Origin: Palsa-744 sp963734815
GTDB lineage: Bacteria > Actinomycetota > Thermoleophilia > Solirubrobacterales > Solirubrobacteraceae
Direction: 5' to 3'
Length of the DNA stretch: 64,000 nt
Assembly: GCA_963734815.1 (NCBI GenBank)
Contig: CAVTIH010000002.1
Coordinates: 1,736,001 to 1,800,000, forward strand
Shown: in pieces, positions 16,114 through 23,996 of the stretch
Layout of the letters: each line of letters begins with the position of its first letter
Numbering within the stretch: position 1 is the stretch's first letter
Notes under the pieces: generated by a model
Database searches by the model: none
The model's input: the letters and a program-made list of their open reading frames with translations, nothing else
Told to the model about the DNA's origin: nothing
Translations under genes and position numbers: made by a program

Positions 16114-16746
16114 TTGATCCGTGGGCTTCCTCATCTCTCGAGTGTCTTCTTTCGCACAACAACGGCTTGGCGATTGCTTCGCCGCCAGCGCTCGAAGTTC
16201 GTTTCAAGCTACCTGTCCGGCTTGAAAGGGATCGAGATTGGCGCTGCCAGCCACAACCGCTTCTACCTTGACGCGATCAATGTCGACCGCTTTGCCAGCG
16301 ACGACACCGTGTATAAGCGCGAGGAGCGTCGAATGGCGATGCGCGCCGCCAAAGTGGATGTGGTGGCCCCAGGCGACGCTCTACCCTTTGGGAACAACGC
16401 TTACGATTTCGTATTCTCCTCACATGTAATCGAGCATTTTCCCGATCCACTGAGGGCACTCTACGAGTGGGTGCGCGTCGCCCGCCGCTACGTAGTTGTG
16501 ATAGCACCTCATCGCGATCGCACCTTCGACTCAGGACGCCCGCTGACCACCATCGATGAGTTACTGGAGCGTCATCGAGCCGGCTTTACCTCAGACGAGG
16601 ACAAGCATTGGAGTGTTTGGTCATGCGACAGCTTTATCGCGATGTGCGACGCCGCCAACTTGAAGGTGATCGACTATCAAGACCCTGACGATAAGGTTGG
16701 GAATGGCTTTACGGTCGTTATCGATGCGGAGATCCCTACCCAGTAA
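16114..16746 (+). CDS. Class I SAM-dependent methyltransferase of a glycan cluster
   Basis: A 210-residue methyltransferase. LKGIEIGAASHNRFYLDAINVD is the SAM-binding motif I region, VDVVAPGDALPFGNNAYDFVFSSHVIEHF gives the acidic motif II and the SSHVIEH motif IV, and APHRDRTFDSGRPLT follows the fold's late strands. These proteins usually methylate sugars or lipids in polysaccharide clusters. The start is a TTG at 16114; a clear ribosome-binding site is lacking. Base composition is visibly lower in GC than the neighbouring flippase, hinting at a separate origin. It points away from the flippase operon. Confidence 0.78.
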   Translation: MIRGLPHLSSVFFRTTTAWRLLRRQRSKFVSSYLSGLKGIEIGAASHNRFYLDAINVDRFASDDTVYKREERRMAMRAAKVDVVAPGDALPFGNNAYDFVFSSHVIEHFPDPLRALYEWVRVARRYVVVIAPHRDRTFDSGRPLTTIDELLERHRAGFTSDEDKHWSVWSCDSFIAMCDAANLKVIDYQDPDDKVGNGFTVVIDAEIPTQ

Positions 16747-16776
16747 GTGACCAACCTGGCATCAGCCCAGGCTCTG

Positions 16777-17568
16777 TCAGGGGATATTCGCCACAACATC
16801 CTCGCGGACGGTCTCCCCGGCGGTGATGGTCACCGTTTGTGGCTCGGTTTCTATGGGCTGGCCGTTGCGAGTTGCGTTGGCGAAGGTTCCGTGGATAGCG
16901 TAAGTACCCGGCGCAAGCCGGATTCTGGCGAGCTTCCCGGCGTGGACCTTATCGCTCGCGATGACCATGCCCGCCGGATTCGTCACCGTGATAGTGCCCG
17001 CCCATGGAGTTCCGGACCGGCATCGCGGCGCATGCCTCAGCGGGCCTCCGTCCAGGAACAGGCCGCTGACCAGCTCGGTTGGCCCACGTTTCACACGTGG
17101 CTCGTGGGCTGGCGGTCCCGGCTCCGCAGACTGATAACAGAGAGGTTTCAGCCACACTGTCACGACTCGTCCAACTCCTCCCGCGTGCGGCGTTTGACGC
17201 GTGACGATTTGAGCAGCACTCGGGCCGGAAGGTGGTACTTCGACGACCTGGCTAGTGCCAGCTTCCCTCACTCGAAGCTCGCATCCGGCTTGCGCTGATC
17301 GCATACGCGCGACCGACAGGCTCAGACCAACAAGCTTCGGCACGCGGTGACAAGCAGCCCCCTTTCCGCGTGTAGCTGTGCTCGCTGGACCCGGGCTTGG
17401 CGAACCATGGTCTAGAGCGCCAACCTGGGGCAAGGGCGAAAGCTTGTCGACAGAGGCCAGGCCACCAGGTGGGCCTATCGCAAGAGCAGCCATAGCGCCC
17501 ACCGCGACGTACAGCAATATCCATCTGCGTGCGCTGCGATGGGTGACGTCTTGCTTGGGCATGCTCAT
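16777..17568 (-). CDS. Secreted/anchored protein with PASTA-like domain
   Basis: A 263-residue protein with an N-terminal basic region and one hydrophobic helix (WILLYVAVGAMAALAIG, residues ~15-31), so it is exported or membrane-anchored. Residues ~75-145 look like a PASTA domain: VPKLVGLSLSVARMRSAQAGC, then GCELRV and a closing VVTVWLK strand. The C-terminal ~75 residues (TITVTNPAG through VREDVVANIP) look like a carboxypeptidase-regulatory or invasin-like beta domain. PASTA domains bind peptidoglycan or muropeptides, suggesting a wall-associated role. ATG 17568 is preferred; ATG 17562 is equally possible. Confidence 0.68.
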   Translation of the reverse strand: MSMPKQDVTHRSARRWILLYVAVGAMAALAIGPPGGLASVDKLSPLPQVGALDHGSPSPGPASTATRGKGAACHRVPKLVGLSLSVARMRSAQAGCELRVREAGTSQVVEVPPSGPSAAQIVTRQTPHAGGVGRVVTVWLKPLCYQSAEPGPPAHEPRVKRGPTELVSGLFLDGGPLRHAPRCRSGTPWAGTITVTNPAGMVIASDKVHAGKLARIRLAPGTYAIHGTFANATRNGQPIETEPQTVTITAGETVREDVVANIP

Positions 17569-17682
17569 CTTACCGACCACCTGGGAACCATAGGTTAGGA
17601 TCTTACTACACAAACCTGAGGGACCATACAACTTATAGAGGATAGCTCGACCCCCCCTCGTGCAAATCGAGCTCGCGCTTTA

Positions 17683-17700
17683 GAAGGTCTTTCAAAATGA
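17683..17700 (+). repeat. IS left terminal inverted repeat
   Basis: The 18 bases GAAGGTCTTTCAAAATGA are an exact reverse complement of 18566-18583, and are preceded by TTA. Confidence 0.9.
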
Positions 17701-17762
17701 AGGGTCGTGAGGGTCGGTCTTGAATCTTTGGGGTGTGTCCCCGAGGATTGGAGGTGGTGGAG

Positions 17763-18574
17763 GTGCCTTCTCGATTCGAGATCAGTGATGAGCTGTGGGC
17801 CGAGGTCGAGCCGTTGATCCCGGTGCGTGAGCGTCGCCGTCGCTATCCAGGACGCAAGGCGATAAATGATCGGCTGGCGCTCAACGGCATCTTGCACGTG
17901 CTGCACACCGGCATCGCGTGGGAGGACTTGCCGCGTGAGTACGGCTACGGCTCAGGAGTGACGTGCTGGCGGCGGCTGCGAACCTGGCAGAAGGCCGGAG
18001 TGTGGGATGCGCTTCACCAGAAGCTGCTAGTGAAGTTGAACGCGGCAGGGAAGATCGACTGGTCGCGTGCCTCGGTTGACGCCAGTCATATCCGTGCTCT
18101 TTTGGGGGGCTCCTGACGGGGCCATCCCCGGTAGATCGTGCCCGCACGGGCTCAAAGCATCACCTCCTCGTCGATGCGAGCGGCATCCCGTTGGCGATCA
18201 GTCTGACCGGCGGGAATCGCAACGACGTCACCCAGCTGCTGCCGCTGATCGAAGACCTTCAGCGGCGGCCCGTCGCCGGCAAGGTTGGGCGTCCGCGCCA
18301 GAAGCCCGACCGGCTCCTCGCTGACAGGGGCTATGACCACGACAAGCACCGTCGGCTACTGCGGGCTCTTGGAATCACACCCGTCATCGCCCGCCGTGGA
18401 ACAGCCAACGGTTCTGGCCTCGGCCGACAGCGCTGGGTCGTGGAGCGCGGCTTCGCTCACCTACACAACTTCCGGCGCCTCAGGATCCGCTACGAGCGCG
18501 ACCCCGACATCCACACCGCGTTCCTCACACTCGCCTGCTCAATCCTCTGCTGGCGACGCCTACAGTCATTTTGA
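17763..18574 (+). CDS. IS5-family DDE transposase, made by -1 frameshift
   Basis: Frame A (17763-18116, GTG start after GGAGGTGG) encodes the N-terminal half: RFEISDELWAEVEPLIPV, GRKAINDRLALNGILHVLHTG and the first Asp in SRASVDASHIRALLGG. It stops at 18114. Frame B, lying one base back, encodes the rest: TGPSPVDRARTGSKHHLLVDASG, the second Asp in LLADRGYD and the Glu in RWVVERGFAHL, ending at 18574. The junction TCTTTTGGGGGGC (18099-18110) is a slippery G-run where -1 slippage joins the frames as in related elements. The pieces together give a full DDE catalytic triad. Confidence 0.88.
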
Positions 18575-18583
18575 AAGACCTTC
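18566..18583 (-). repeat. IS right terminal inverted repeat
   Basis: The sequence TCATTTTGAAAGACCTTC is the exact complement of the left end and is followed by TTA, the presumed target duplication. Confidence 0.9.
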
Positions 18584-18754
18584 TTAGTGGATCTCCGCAA
18601 AGAGGCTCGAGCCAAAGGCCAATAACGACACACTCTAGACGGTCGTGGCAAATCACCGTTGTAGCGCCAACCCAACCCGTCTGTCCGTCCACTTGATACT
18701 CGGGGGCCCGCGAACCTCCATTAGCCCACGGACCCCGAGCAACCAAACCAATAT

Positions 18755-20099
18755 TTATTCTGAGGGCAGATGCACGCCGAGGGCACTAAGAGCGTAGCTC
18801 AACTCGTAGCCATAACTTGCGCAGTCGTTTCCTCCCCCACCTGTCTCGATTGCTGTGCCCTGATATTCGTGCACCCAGGGTCCACCGCTATCGCCGGGTT
18901 CTGAAATTGCGCAGAGCCAATCCTCGTGTTCGACCCCAATTATTCCCTTCCCCTCCTTTTCATAGTTGAAATATACAGTAGTATTGGGCGCTTCCACGTC
19001 ACCGCACTGTGTCCTTGACGTCTGGCCAATGTGGCACTCGTACATACCTTTGTATGCGGTAAGGGGTTCTTTCTCGATAGGGTAGTATTCGGTCATACCC
19101 CACACGACAATTTCGGGTTCGGGAGCAGGGGGTTCGCACCCCTCAGTTGCTATGACCGCCGCATCCCCCGTATGATTTAGCACCTGGGCAACCATGTGTC
19201 CCAAGCCACAGCCAGTTTCGCCACCTGGATAAGCAGTTCCCCAAGCTTCGCGCCAGTAGACCGAGTTTTCGGGGTAAACGCAATGCCCTGCTGTCAATAG
19301 ATACGGATAATTGTTGTGATCCCTGACAAAGAAGCCTGCCGTGCAAAGGGTGTACCAACCTTTTTCGGGTGAGCTGATGAGCCCTACTCCCCCCCGTAGC
19401 GGACGGGTACAATATGGAAACGAGCAGCTCATAGGCTTAGCATCAAGGGTTTCAGGCGAAATAGGAACAACTCGTACTGGGCCTGAACTCGCTGAGGCCG
19501 CTGCGGCCTCTGTTTGGGTAATTGTTTCAGAAGGTAGGTTTGACGCGAGCTGAACCGTGACACCATTGATCGTTGGGTCCGCGATGACCATCGCCTGCTG
19601 GCCGCTCTCGATAGACTTTAAGTTTTTCATCCCATTTTTTTGCTAGTCCTTCGACGGTCAGCCAGTTGTTTTGAACTTTATCAAACACCGTATTAGGAAG
19701 AACGCGCGCGCTATCCATCGTTTCTTCCGCCGCCGTCTGATCCGCTGAAGATACCACGCCTACGTGAAACTCACTTGTCTGGGGGTCGAACCACAAACCT
19801 GCGTAACCCGCTCCTAGCTTATGTTCCAACTTCGGGACTATATTACCGGCGGTCCGCTGAACTTCGATATCCCTTTCTGCCGTAGACAAGCTAACATCGG
19901 CCTGCTGTGCCAATTTAGACGCACCGTAACTCACGAAATTACTATTGCCGCCTTCGGTGGGTGTGGCTGGTGTGAGTGCGGTCGACGTCAATGGGGTCGG
20001 CGCGTCCGCGGCGAGTGCGGCCGGCGTACACACCCAAGCCACACCCATCGACAGGCAGATTCCTATTGCCGTTAGAATACGACGTATGACTATTGCCAT
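18755..20099 (-). pseudogene. Secreted trypsin-fold serine protease, split by a frameshift
   Basis: The first frame (20099 down to about 19625) encodes a signal peptide (RRILTAIGICLSMGVAWVC, AALAAD) and a propeptide ending VEGLAKKWDEKLK. The protease frame continues at once as SIESGQQAMVIADPTINGV through a chymotrypsin-fold domain: His in LLTAGHC, Asp in HTGDAAVIA and Ser in EPGDSGGPWV, ending at 18755. One extra base, either in the A7 run (19635-19641) or near 19620, separates the frames. The ATG at 19630 has no ribosome-binding site and would lack a signal, so this is one disrupted gene. GC content is clearly lower than the surroundings, suggesting acquisition. A sequencing error would restore an intact protease. 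Confidence 0.78.
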
Positions 20100-20256
20100 G
20101 ATTCCCTCCGGGATATGTAGGTATTGAGCAAGGCAATAAGCCTCTCCGGCACCACATAAAGAGTATTTCTCATTACATGAGTCCTTCCACTCATCAGGTA
20201 GCTATGGGAAAGGTCGATGTAGCGTTGATAATTGTGCATTCGGTTTCCTGGGGCGC

Positions 20257-21048
20257 TCAATCCAGGGCCTCGGCGATGCGCTGAGCGGTGTCTGTGACCC
20301 TCGGAGCTAGATCCAGCAGCTTCTTACGAGTATACGCCTCCGCCGGAACTACCAACTCGACTACGGCAACAGGCCGGCCCTCGGTATCCGCTACCGCAGG
20401 GGCGAGCGCACATCTGCCGGCCGAGGACTCTTCGTTATCGATCACCACTCCGTCCTTCGCGAGGATCGGCTGAAGCTCAGCGCGCAAGGCGGTCTTAGTC
20501 ACGATCGTCTTAGGAGTACGTCGCGTGAGACGTAGCTCCGCGATCAGATCTTTCTGCTCCGCCGCGGGCAGGCGTGCCAGGAGCGCCTTACCCGCGGCGG
20601 TGCAGTGGACGGGCAAGCGCGTGCCCAGTCCAATACCAAGATCGACCGTGTACTGCCCTTGATGAGACCCCTGCCAGCGGTCGATGTAGGCAATCTCGGT
20701 GCCCCACAGCACCCCCAGACTCGCGGTGTGCCCAGTGCGAGCCCGTAACTTCCGCAGAGGCTCGCAGGCGACTCGGCGGATCGCCATCGAGTCCAACACT
20801 GACAGCCCGACGTCTGAGGTGCGTGTCGAGAGCCGGTACTTGCGCGAGGGTCCCTGCTCGAGATAGCCGAGCGTCGCCAGTGTGGACGCGTAGCGGTGTG
20901 TCGTGGAGCGGCCCAGGTTGAGCTCGTCGGCCATGTCGGCGATTCCGCGCAGGGGGCGCTCGGCGGTGAAGCATGCGAGCATCTCCAGACCAGCCACCAG
21001 TGAGGCGGAGAACTTGCCGGGGCGCTCGGGATCAAGTGGCTTCGACAT
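20257..21048 (-). CDS. IclR-family transcriptional regulator
   Basis: A 263-residue regulator. Residues ~14-75 form the winged helix-turn-helix: SLVAGLEMLACFTAERPLR, IADMADELNLGRSTTHRY, GYLEQGPSRKYRLSTR. The IclR effector domain follows, with the conserved LPVHCTAAGKALLA, DNEESSAGRCALAPAV and a C-terminal helix. Such proteins respond to small aromatic or organic acids and usually control adjacent catabolic genes. Here the neighbours are a protease pseudogene and a gene-poor stretch, so the target is not evident. The start at 21048 is the only suitable ATG before the DNA-binding domain. Confidence 0.92.
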   Translation of the reverse strand: MSKPLDPERPGKFSASLVAGLEMLACFTAERPLRGIADMADELNLGRSTTHRYASTLATLGYLEQGPSRKYRLSTRTSDVGLSVLDSMAIRRVACEPLRKLRARTGHTASLGVLWGTEIAYIDRWQGSHQGQYTVDLGIGLGTRLPVHCTAAGKALLARLPAAEQKDLIAELRLTRRTPKTIVTKTALRAELQPILAKDGVVIDNEESSAGRCALAPAVADTEGRPVAVVELVVPAEAYTRKKLLDLAPRVTDTAQRIAEALD

Positions 21049-21248
21049 CGCTCAGGGTCAATCCACGGTGTCAGGCGGGGTGCCAGCGGGGTTGCGGGTC
21101 AGAACGCCGGACCGACTTGCCGCGGGCGAGGTGGCGGGGAGTCTGGGCGTGGGCGAGAGCGCATCGATCGCGCGGGCGACCCGCCGCCTCTCCGTCGGCG
21201 GGCGCCCGCGCGGACCCGGGCCCCGGGGCACGCCAGGGCGATGTCGAG

Positions 21249-21278
21249 CCCCTGGGGCAGCTCTGCCGCACCCAGGGG
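21249..21278. other. Perfect 8-bp inverted repeat (stem-loop)
   Basis: CCCCTGGG (21249-21256) and CCCAGGGG (21271-21278) flank a 14-base loop, within which GCAG and its near-complement could extend the structure. It lies in the non-coding gap between iclR and padR, which are divergent. It could be a structured RNA element or a protein site; no T-run follows. Confidence 0.4.
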
Positions 21279-21515
21279 AGCCTGTAGCCCGCGTCCGGCG
21301 GCTGGATCCCGATTGGGGCGGGGCCCCTCGACAAGGGGCGATGCGGCGCGGAGGGCGAGCGCGAGGCGATCAGCGATGCCCTCATTCATCGCCCTCGCGT
21401 GCTTGCCCGACCCTCGAATGCGAGTCGGAGACATCGACCGGGGGCGGAGGGCTTGCGCTGGCGTTTGCGGCCATCAGCGTAGATAGTGCAGGGCGCGACG
21501 CTCAGGTCAATACCG

Positions 21516-21528
21516 TTAAGTAAGCATT
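21516..21528. repeat. 13-bp direct repeat TTAAGTAAGCATT, copy 1
   Basis: An identical 13-mer is found 169 bp downstream at 21685-21697, both upstream of the PadR gene and both AT-rich within GC-rich DNA. This is the pattern of a regulator-binding site occurring twice, possibly for the PadR product itself. Confidence 0.5.
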
Positions 21529-21684
21529 CCGAAAGGTGGCGTACGTCCTGATGTCCGAGTTTTTTTACGGACCGCCCTGGCCGAGAGTTCGGCTTTTTCT
21601 GCTGCTGATTGGGATTAGGGGCGGGATCCCTGGTTCGTCTCGGGCGTCCCGGGCGTAGGCCCCGTGGGTCGCCGCGAGCGCCCT

Positions 21685-21697
21685 TTAAGTAAGCATT
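21685..21697. repeat. 13-bp direct repeat TTAAGTAAGCATT, copy 2
   Basis: Identical to 21516-21528. It ends 109 bp before the padR start codon, a plausible distance for an operator or upstream promoter element. Confidence 0.5.
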
Positions 21698-21806
21698 TCT
21701 TGGGCGTGCTGACGCCGATTGGGCGCTGCGTGTAGGGTTTGCGGTGTCGGAATGCTCCTATCGATGAGGATGGATGATGTCGGGTCGCTGTCGGGGGGAA
21801 TGCTGA

Positions 21807-22505
21807 ATGTCTGCCAAGCACGCGCTGCTGGGGTTGCTGATCGATCGGCCGGCCTATCGCTACCAGCTGGGGGATCGCCTCGCGGATCGCCTCGGGCCGG
21901 CGTGGGCTCTCAATTCCGGCCAGCTGTATCAGACGATCAAGCGATTGCGGGCAGATGGGCTGATCGAGCGTATCGACGGTGCGCCCGACGACGAGGATGA
22001 ACGGCACGTCTTGGCAATCACCGTCAGCGGCGTCGAGCAGTTCGACCGCTGGTTGGAGGAGATGGGGCGTGGGGCTCGGCTGCTGCGCCGGCCCTTGCTT
22101 GTCAAGATCGCGCTCGCGGGCCCCGAGCGCCTCAAGGACACGCTGCAGCAGATCGACGCCTACGAGCGCGACTGCGCAGGCCGCTTGAACAAACTCTCGC
22201 ACGACCGTGACGCGATTCCCGAGACGCCCGAGGTAGGGTCGCGGGTACGGGCCGATCACGTGTTTTTGAGGCTCAGTCTGAGTGCCGACATAAAACACTT
22301 GGAAAGCGAGCTCGAGTGGGCTAAAGATGCCCATGAGACGGTTTCATGGCTGCTCACGCAGGACGCGATCTGGCCGTCCACGCATGGGCGCTCCGGCGCC
22401 TCTCAGCAGGCACGCGATCGCCAAAGCGCCCGTAACCAGCTATTCGGCAGGATCGCCGCACGACGGCTGAAAGCCGCACCCGATGGGCGGGATCGCGATG
22501 GCTGA
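21807..22505 (+). CDS. PadR-family transcriptional regulator
   Basis: A 232-residue regulator. The PadR winged-helix domain fills residues ~3-85: AKHALLGLLIDRPAYRYQLG, then ALNSGQLYQTIKRLRADGLIERI and the wing DDEDERHVLAITVSG. A helical C-terminal dimerisation domain (PadR-C, Vir-like) follows. The ATG follows GGGGGGA at good spacing. It lies 59 bp upstream of two ABC ATPase genes and a permease gene in the same orientation, the arrangement in which PadR commonly represses a drug- or peptide-responsive exporter. The repeated 13-mer upstream may be its operator. Confidence 0.9.
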   Translation: MSAKHALLGLLIDRPAYRYQLGDRLADRLGPAWALNSGQLYQTIKRLRADGLIERIDGAPDDEDERHVLAITVSGVEQFDRWLEEMGRGARLLRRPLLVKIALAGPERLKDTLQQIDAYERDCAGRLNKLSHDRDAIPETPEVGSRVRADHVFLRLSLSADIKHLESELEWAKDAHETVSWLLTQDAIWPSTHGRSGASQQARDRQSARNQLFGRIAARRLKAAPDGRDRDG

Positions 22506-22564
22506 CCGGCTGCTGGCCGAGCGCAGCCCAGTCGCGAGTCTGCGCGCGGGCGGGTGCTGAGGCG

Positions 22565-23305
22565 ATGCTTCGTCTCGAGCGGATCTCCAAGCGCTACAAC
22601 AGGCGCGATGGGACACGGGTCGCGTTGGACGACGTCTCGCTGGAGGTCGGTCGCGGTCAGATCATGGGCATCTTCGGCCCGAGCGGCTCGGGAAAGACCA
22701 CGCTGTTGCGGATCGCCGCCGGCTTTCGTACCCCGGACACCGGCACCGTCTCCTACAACGGGGAGCACCTCGACCGGATGTCCGCCAGGGAGCGCACGCG
22801 CTTCCGCCGGCGCGAGATCGCCTGCGTGTGGGCCTCCGAGCCATGGCAGGAGCGGCTCAGCGTGGTCGATCACGTGGCGATGCCTCTGCTCGTCGATGGC
22901 TGCGGGCATCGCGGCGCCGAGCGGCGCGTACGTGAGGCGCTGCTGGCCTGCGAGGCGGAGCAGTGCGCCGGCATGGATCTGCGCGAGCTCTCCGACGGGG
23001 AGCGCCAGCGCGTCGCGATCGCCCGCGCGCTTGTCAGCGAACCCTGCCTGCTGCTCGCGGACGGCCCGGCTTCGAACCTCTCCCTGGTCGAGCAGGAAGG
23101 GATCATGTTGCTGCTCGCGACGCTCGCGCGCCAGGCGCGGGTTGCCGTGCTTGTCACCGGCAGCGATGCGGCGGCGCTGCTGCGGGCCGACCCGATCCTC
23201 TATCTGCGCGATGGCAAGCTGATCGATCCCGAGCCGATGAGCGAGCGCGGCAAGGTCTACCAATTCCCGTTGGCCGGGTCGCTCCGCGTCGCAGCCGATG
23301 CTTGA
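22565..23305 (+). CDS. Degenerate ABC-transporter ATPase (MacB/LolD type)
   Basis: A 246-residue ABC nucleotide-binding protein in the LolD/MacB group. The Walker A motif is intact (FGPSGSGKTT, residues ~37-46) and the signature is LSDGE (142-146). Three catalytic positions are lost: the Q-loop reads ACVWASEP where the partner has GFVFQGFN, Walker B ends LLLADGPAS so the catalytic Glu is Gly (167), and the switch reads VTGSD where His is expected. It should bind ATP but hydrolyse it poorly. The next gene encodes an intact homologue, so the pair probably forms an asymmetric heterodimer. It overlaps that gene by 8 bases. Confidence 0.9.
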   Translation: MLRLERISKRYNRRDGTRVALDDVSLEVGRGQIMGIFGPSGSGKTTLLRIAAGFRTPDTGTVSYNGEHLDRMSARERTRFRRREIACVWASEPWQERLSVVDHVAMPLLVDGCGHRGAERRVREALLACEAEQCAGMDLRELSDGERQRVAIARALVSEPCLLLADGPASNLSLVEQEGIMLLLATLARQARVAVLVTGSDAAALLRADPILYLRDGKLIDPEPMSERGKVYQFPLAGSLRVAADA

Positions 23306-23996
23306 GCTGCAGCGCGCGCGCAAGGATTACGCGGGTCCGGGCGGAGCGGTTCACGCGGTCGCCGACCTGAGCATGAGGGTGGCCGGGGGCGAGCTCGTCG
23401 CGATCTTCGGCCCGAGCGGCTCGGGCAAGACCACGCTGCTGCTGCTCGCGGCCGGGCTGCTGCGAGCGGATGGCGGCAGCGTGCGCTTCGAGGGCAGCGA
23501 CCTGGGCGCGATGTCAAAGCGCGAGGTGCTCTCCTATCGGCGCACGAAGCTCGGGTTTGTCTTCCAGGGTTTCAACCTGGTGGCTGGCCTCACCGCCGAG
23601 GAGAACGTGGCGATGCCGCTCCTGTTGCGCGGCGAGCACCATCGTGAGGCTCGCGGTCGAGCGCTCGCCGCTCTGGATGGCGTGGGGCTGCGACATCGCT
23701 CAGGCCATACCCCGGCGATGCTCTCCGGCGGTGAGCAGCAGCGCGTCGCGATCGCCCGGGCGCTCGTCGGCGAACCGAAGCTGATCCTCGCCGACGAGCC
23801 CACCGGGAATCTCGACACCGAGACCGGTGATGCCGTGCTCGAGCTGCTGAGCGCACTCTCGCGCCAGCGTGGCGCGGCCACCGTCCTCGTCACACACGAC
23901 ACGCGTGTAGCCAACTACGCCGATCGTGTGCTCGGGATGCGCGACGGCCGCTTGACCGAGCCCGATCTGGAGGCGCAGGCAGCGATCGGGGGATGA
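23298..23996 (+). CDS. Canonical ABC-transporter ATPase (MacB/LolD type)
   Basis: A 232-residue ABC ATPase with all motifs in place: Walker A GPSGSGKTT (38-46), Q-loop Gln in GFVFQGFN (90), signature LSGGEQQRVAIARAL (142-), Walker B LILADEPTGNLD with catalytic Glu (167), and switch His in LVTHD (200). It should power the permease encoded by the next gene, whose start overlaps its stop (ATGA). Residue numbers align almost exactly with the degenerate ATPase just upstream, implying a duplication with specialisation. Cytoplasmic, peripheral to the membrane. Confidence 0.95.
   Translation: MLELQRARKDYAGPGGAVHAVADLSMRVAGGELVAIFGPSGSGKTTLLLLAAGLLRADGGSVRFEGSDLGAMSKREVLSYRRTKLGFVFQGFNLVAGLTAEENVAMPLLLRGEHHREARGRALAALDGVGLRHRSGHTPAMLSGGEQQRVAIARALVGEPKLILADEPTGNLDTETGDAVLELLSALSRQRGAATVLVTHDTRVANYADRVLGMRDGRLTEPDLEAQAAIGG

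Larger units (their letters stand above)
17683..18583 (+). mobile_element. Complete IS5-family insertion sequence, 901 bp
   Basis: Perfect 18-bp terminal inverted repeats, GAAGGTCTTTCAAAATGA at 17683-17700 and its complement at 18566-18583, enclose a two-frame transposase. TTA flanks both ends (17680-17682 and 18584-18586), fitting the 3-bp target duplication of IS5-family elements of the IS427/IS1031 kind. It sits between the PASTA-like secreted protein and the protease pseudogene. Intact ends and a frameshift-type transposase suggest a recent and possibly active insertion. Confidence 0.92.
21049..21806. other. Gene-poor 750-bp stretch upstream of padR
   Basis: No convincing gene is visible; open frames here are GC-rich shadows. 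It contains a perfect 8-bp stem CCCCTGGG/CCCAGGGG with a 14-base loop (21249-21278), a smaller stem GCCCCT/AGGGGC near 21326-21342, and two copies of TTAAGTAAGCATT (21516-21528, 21685-21697). The 3' part probably holds the padR promoter and operators. Confidence 0.5.

Noticed and set aside
18755..19630. Separate protease gene beginning at ATG 19630
   Set aside because: No ribosome-binding site, no signal peptide, and the upstream frame supplies the missing pro-region directly at the junction.
20903..21523. 206-codon plus-strand frame overlapping iclR
   Set aside because: It overlaps the IclR DNA-binding region antisense and is rich in Arg/Gly/Pro without any domain.
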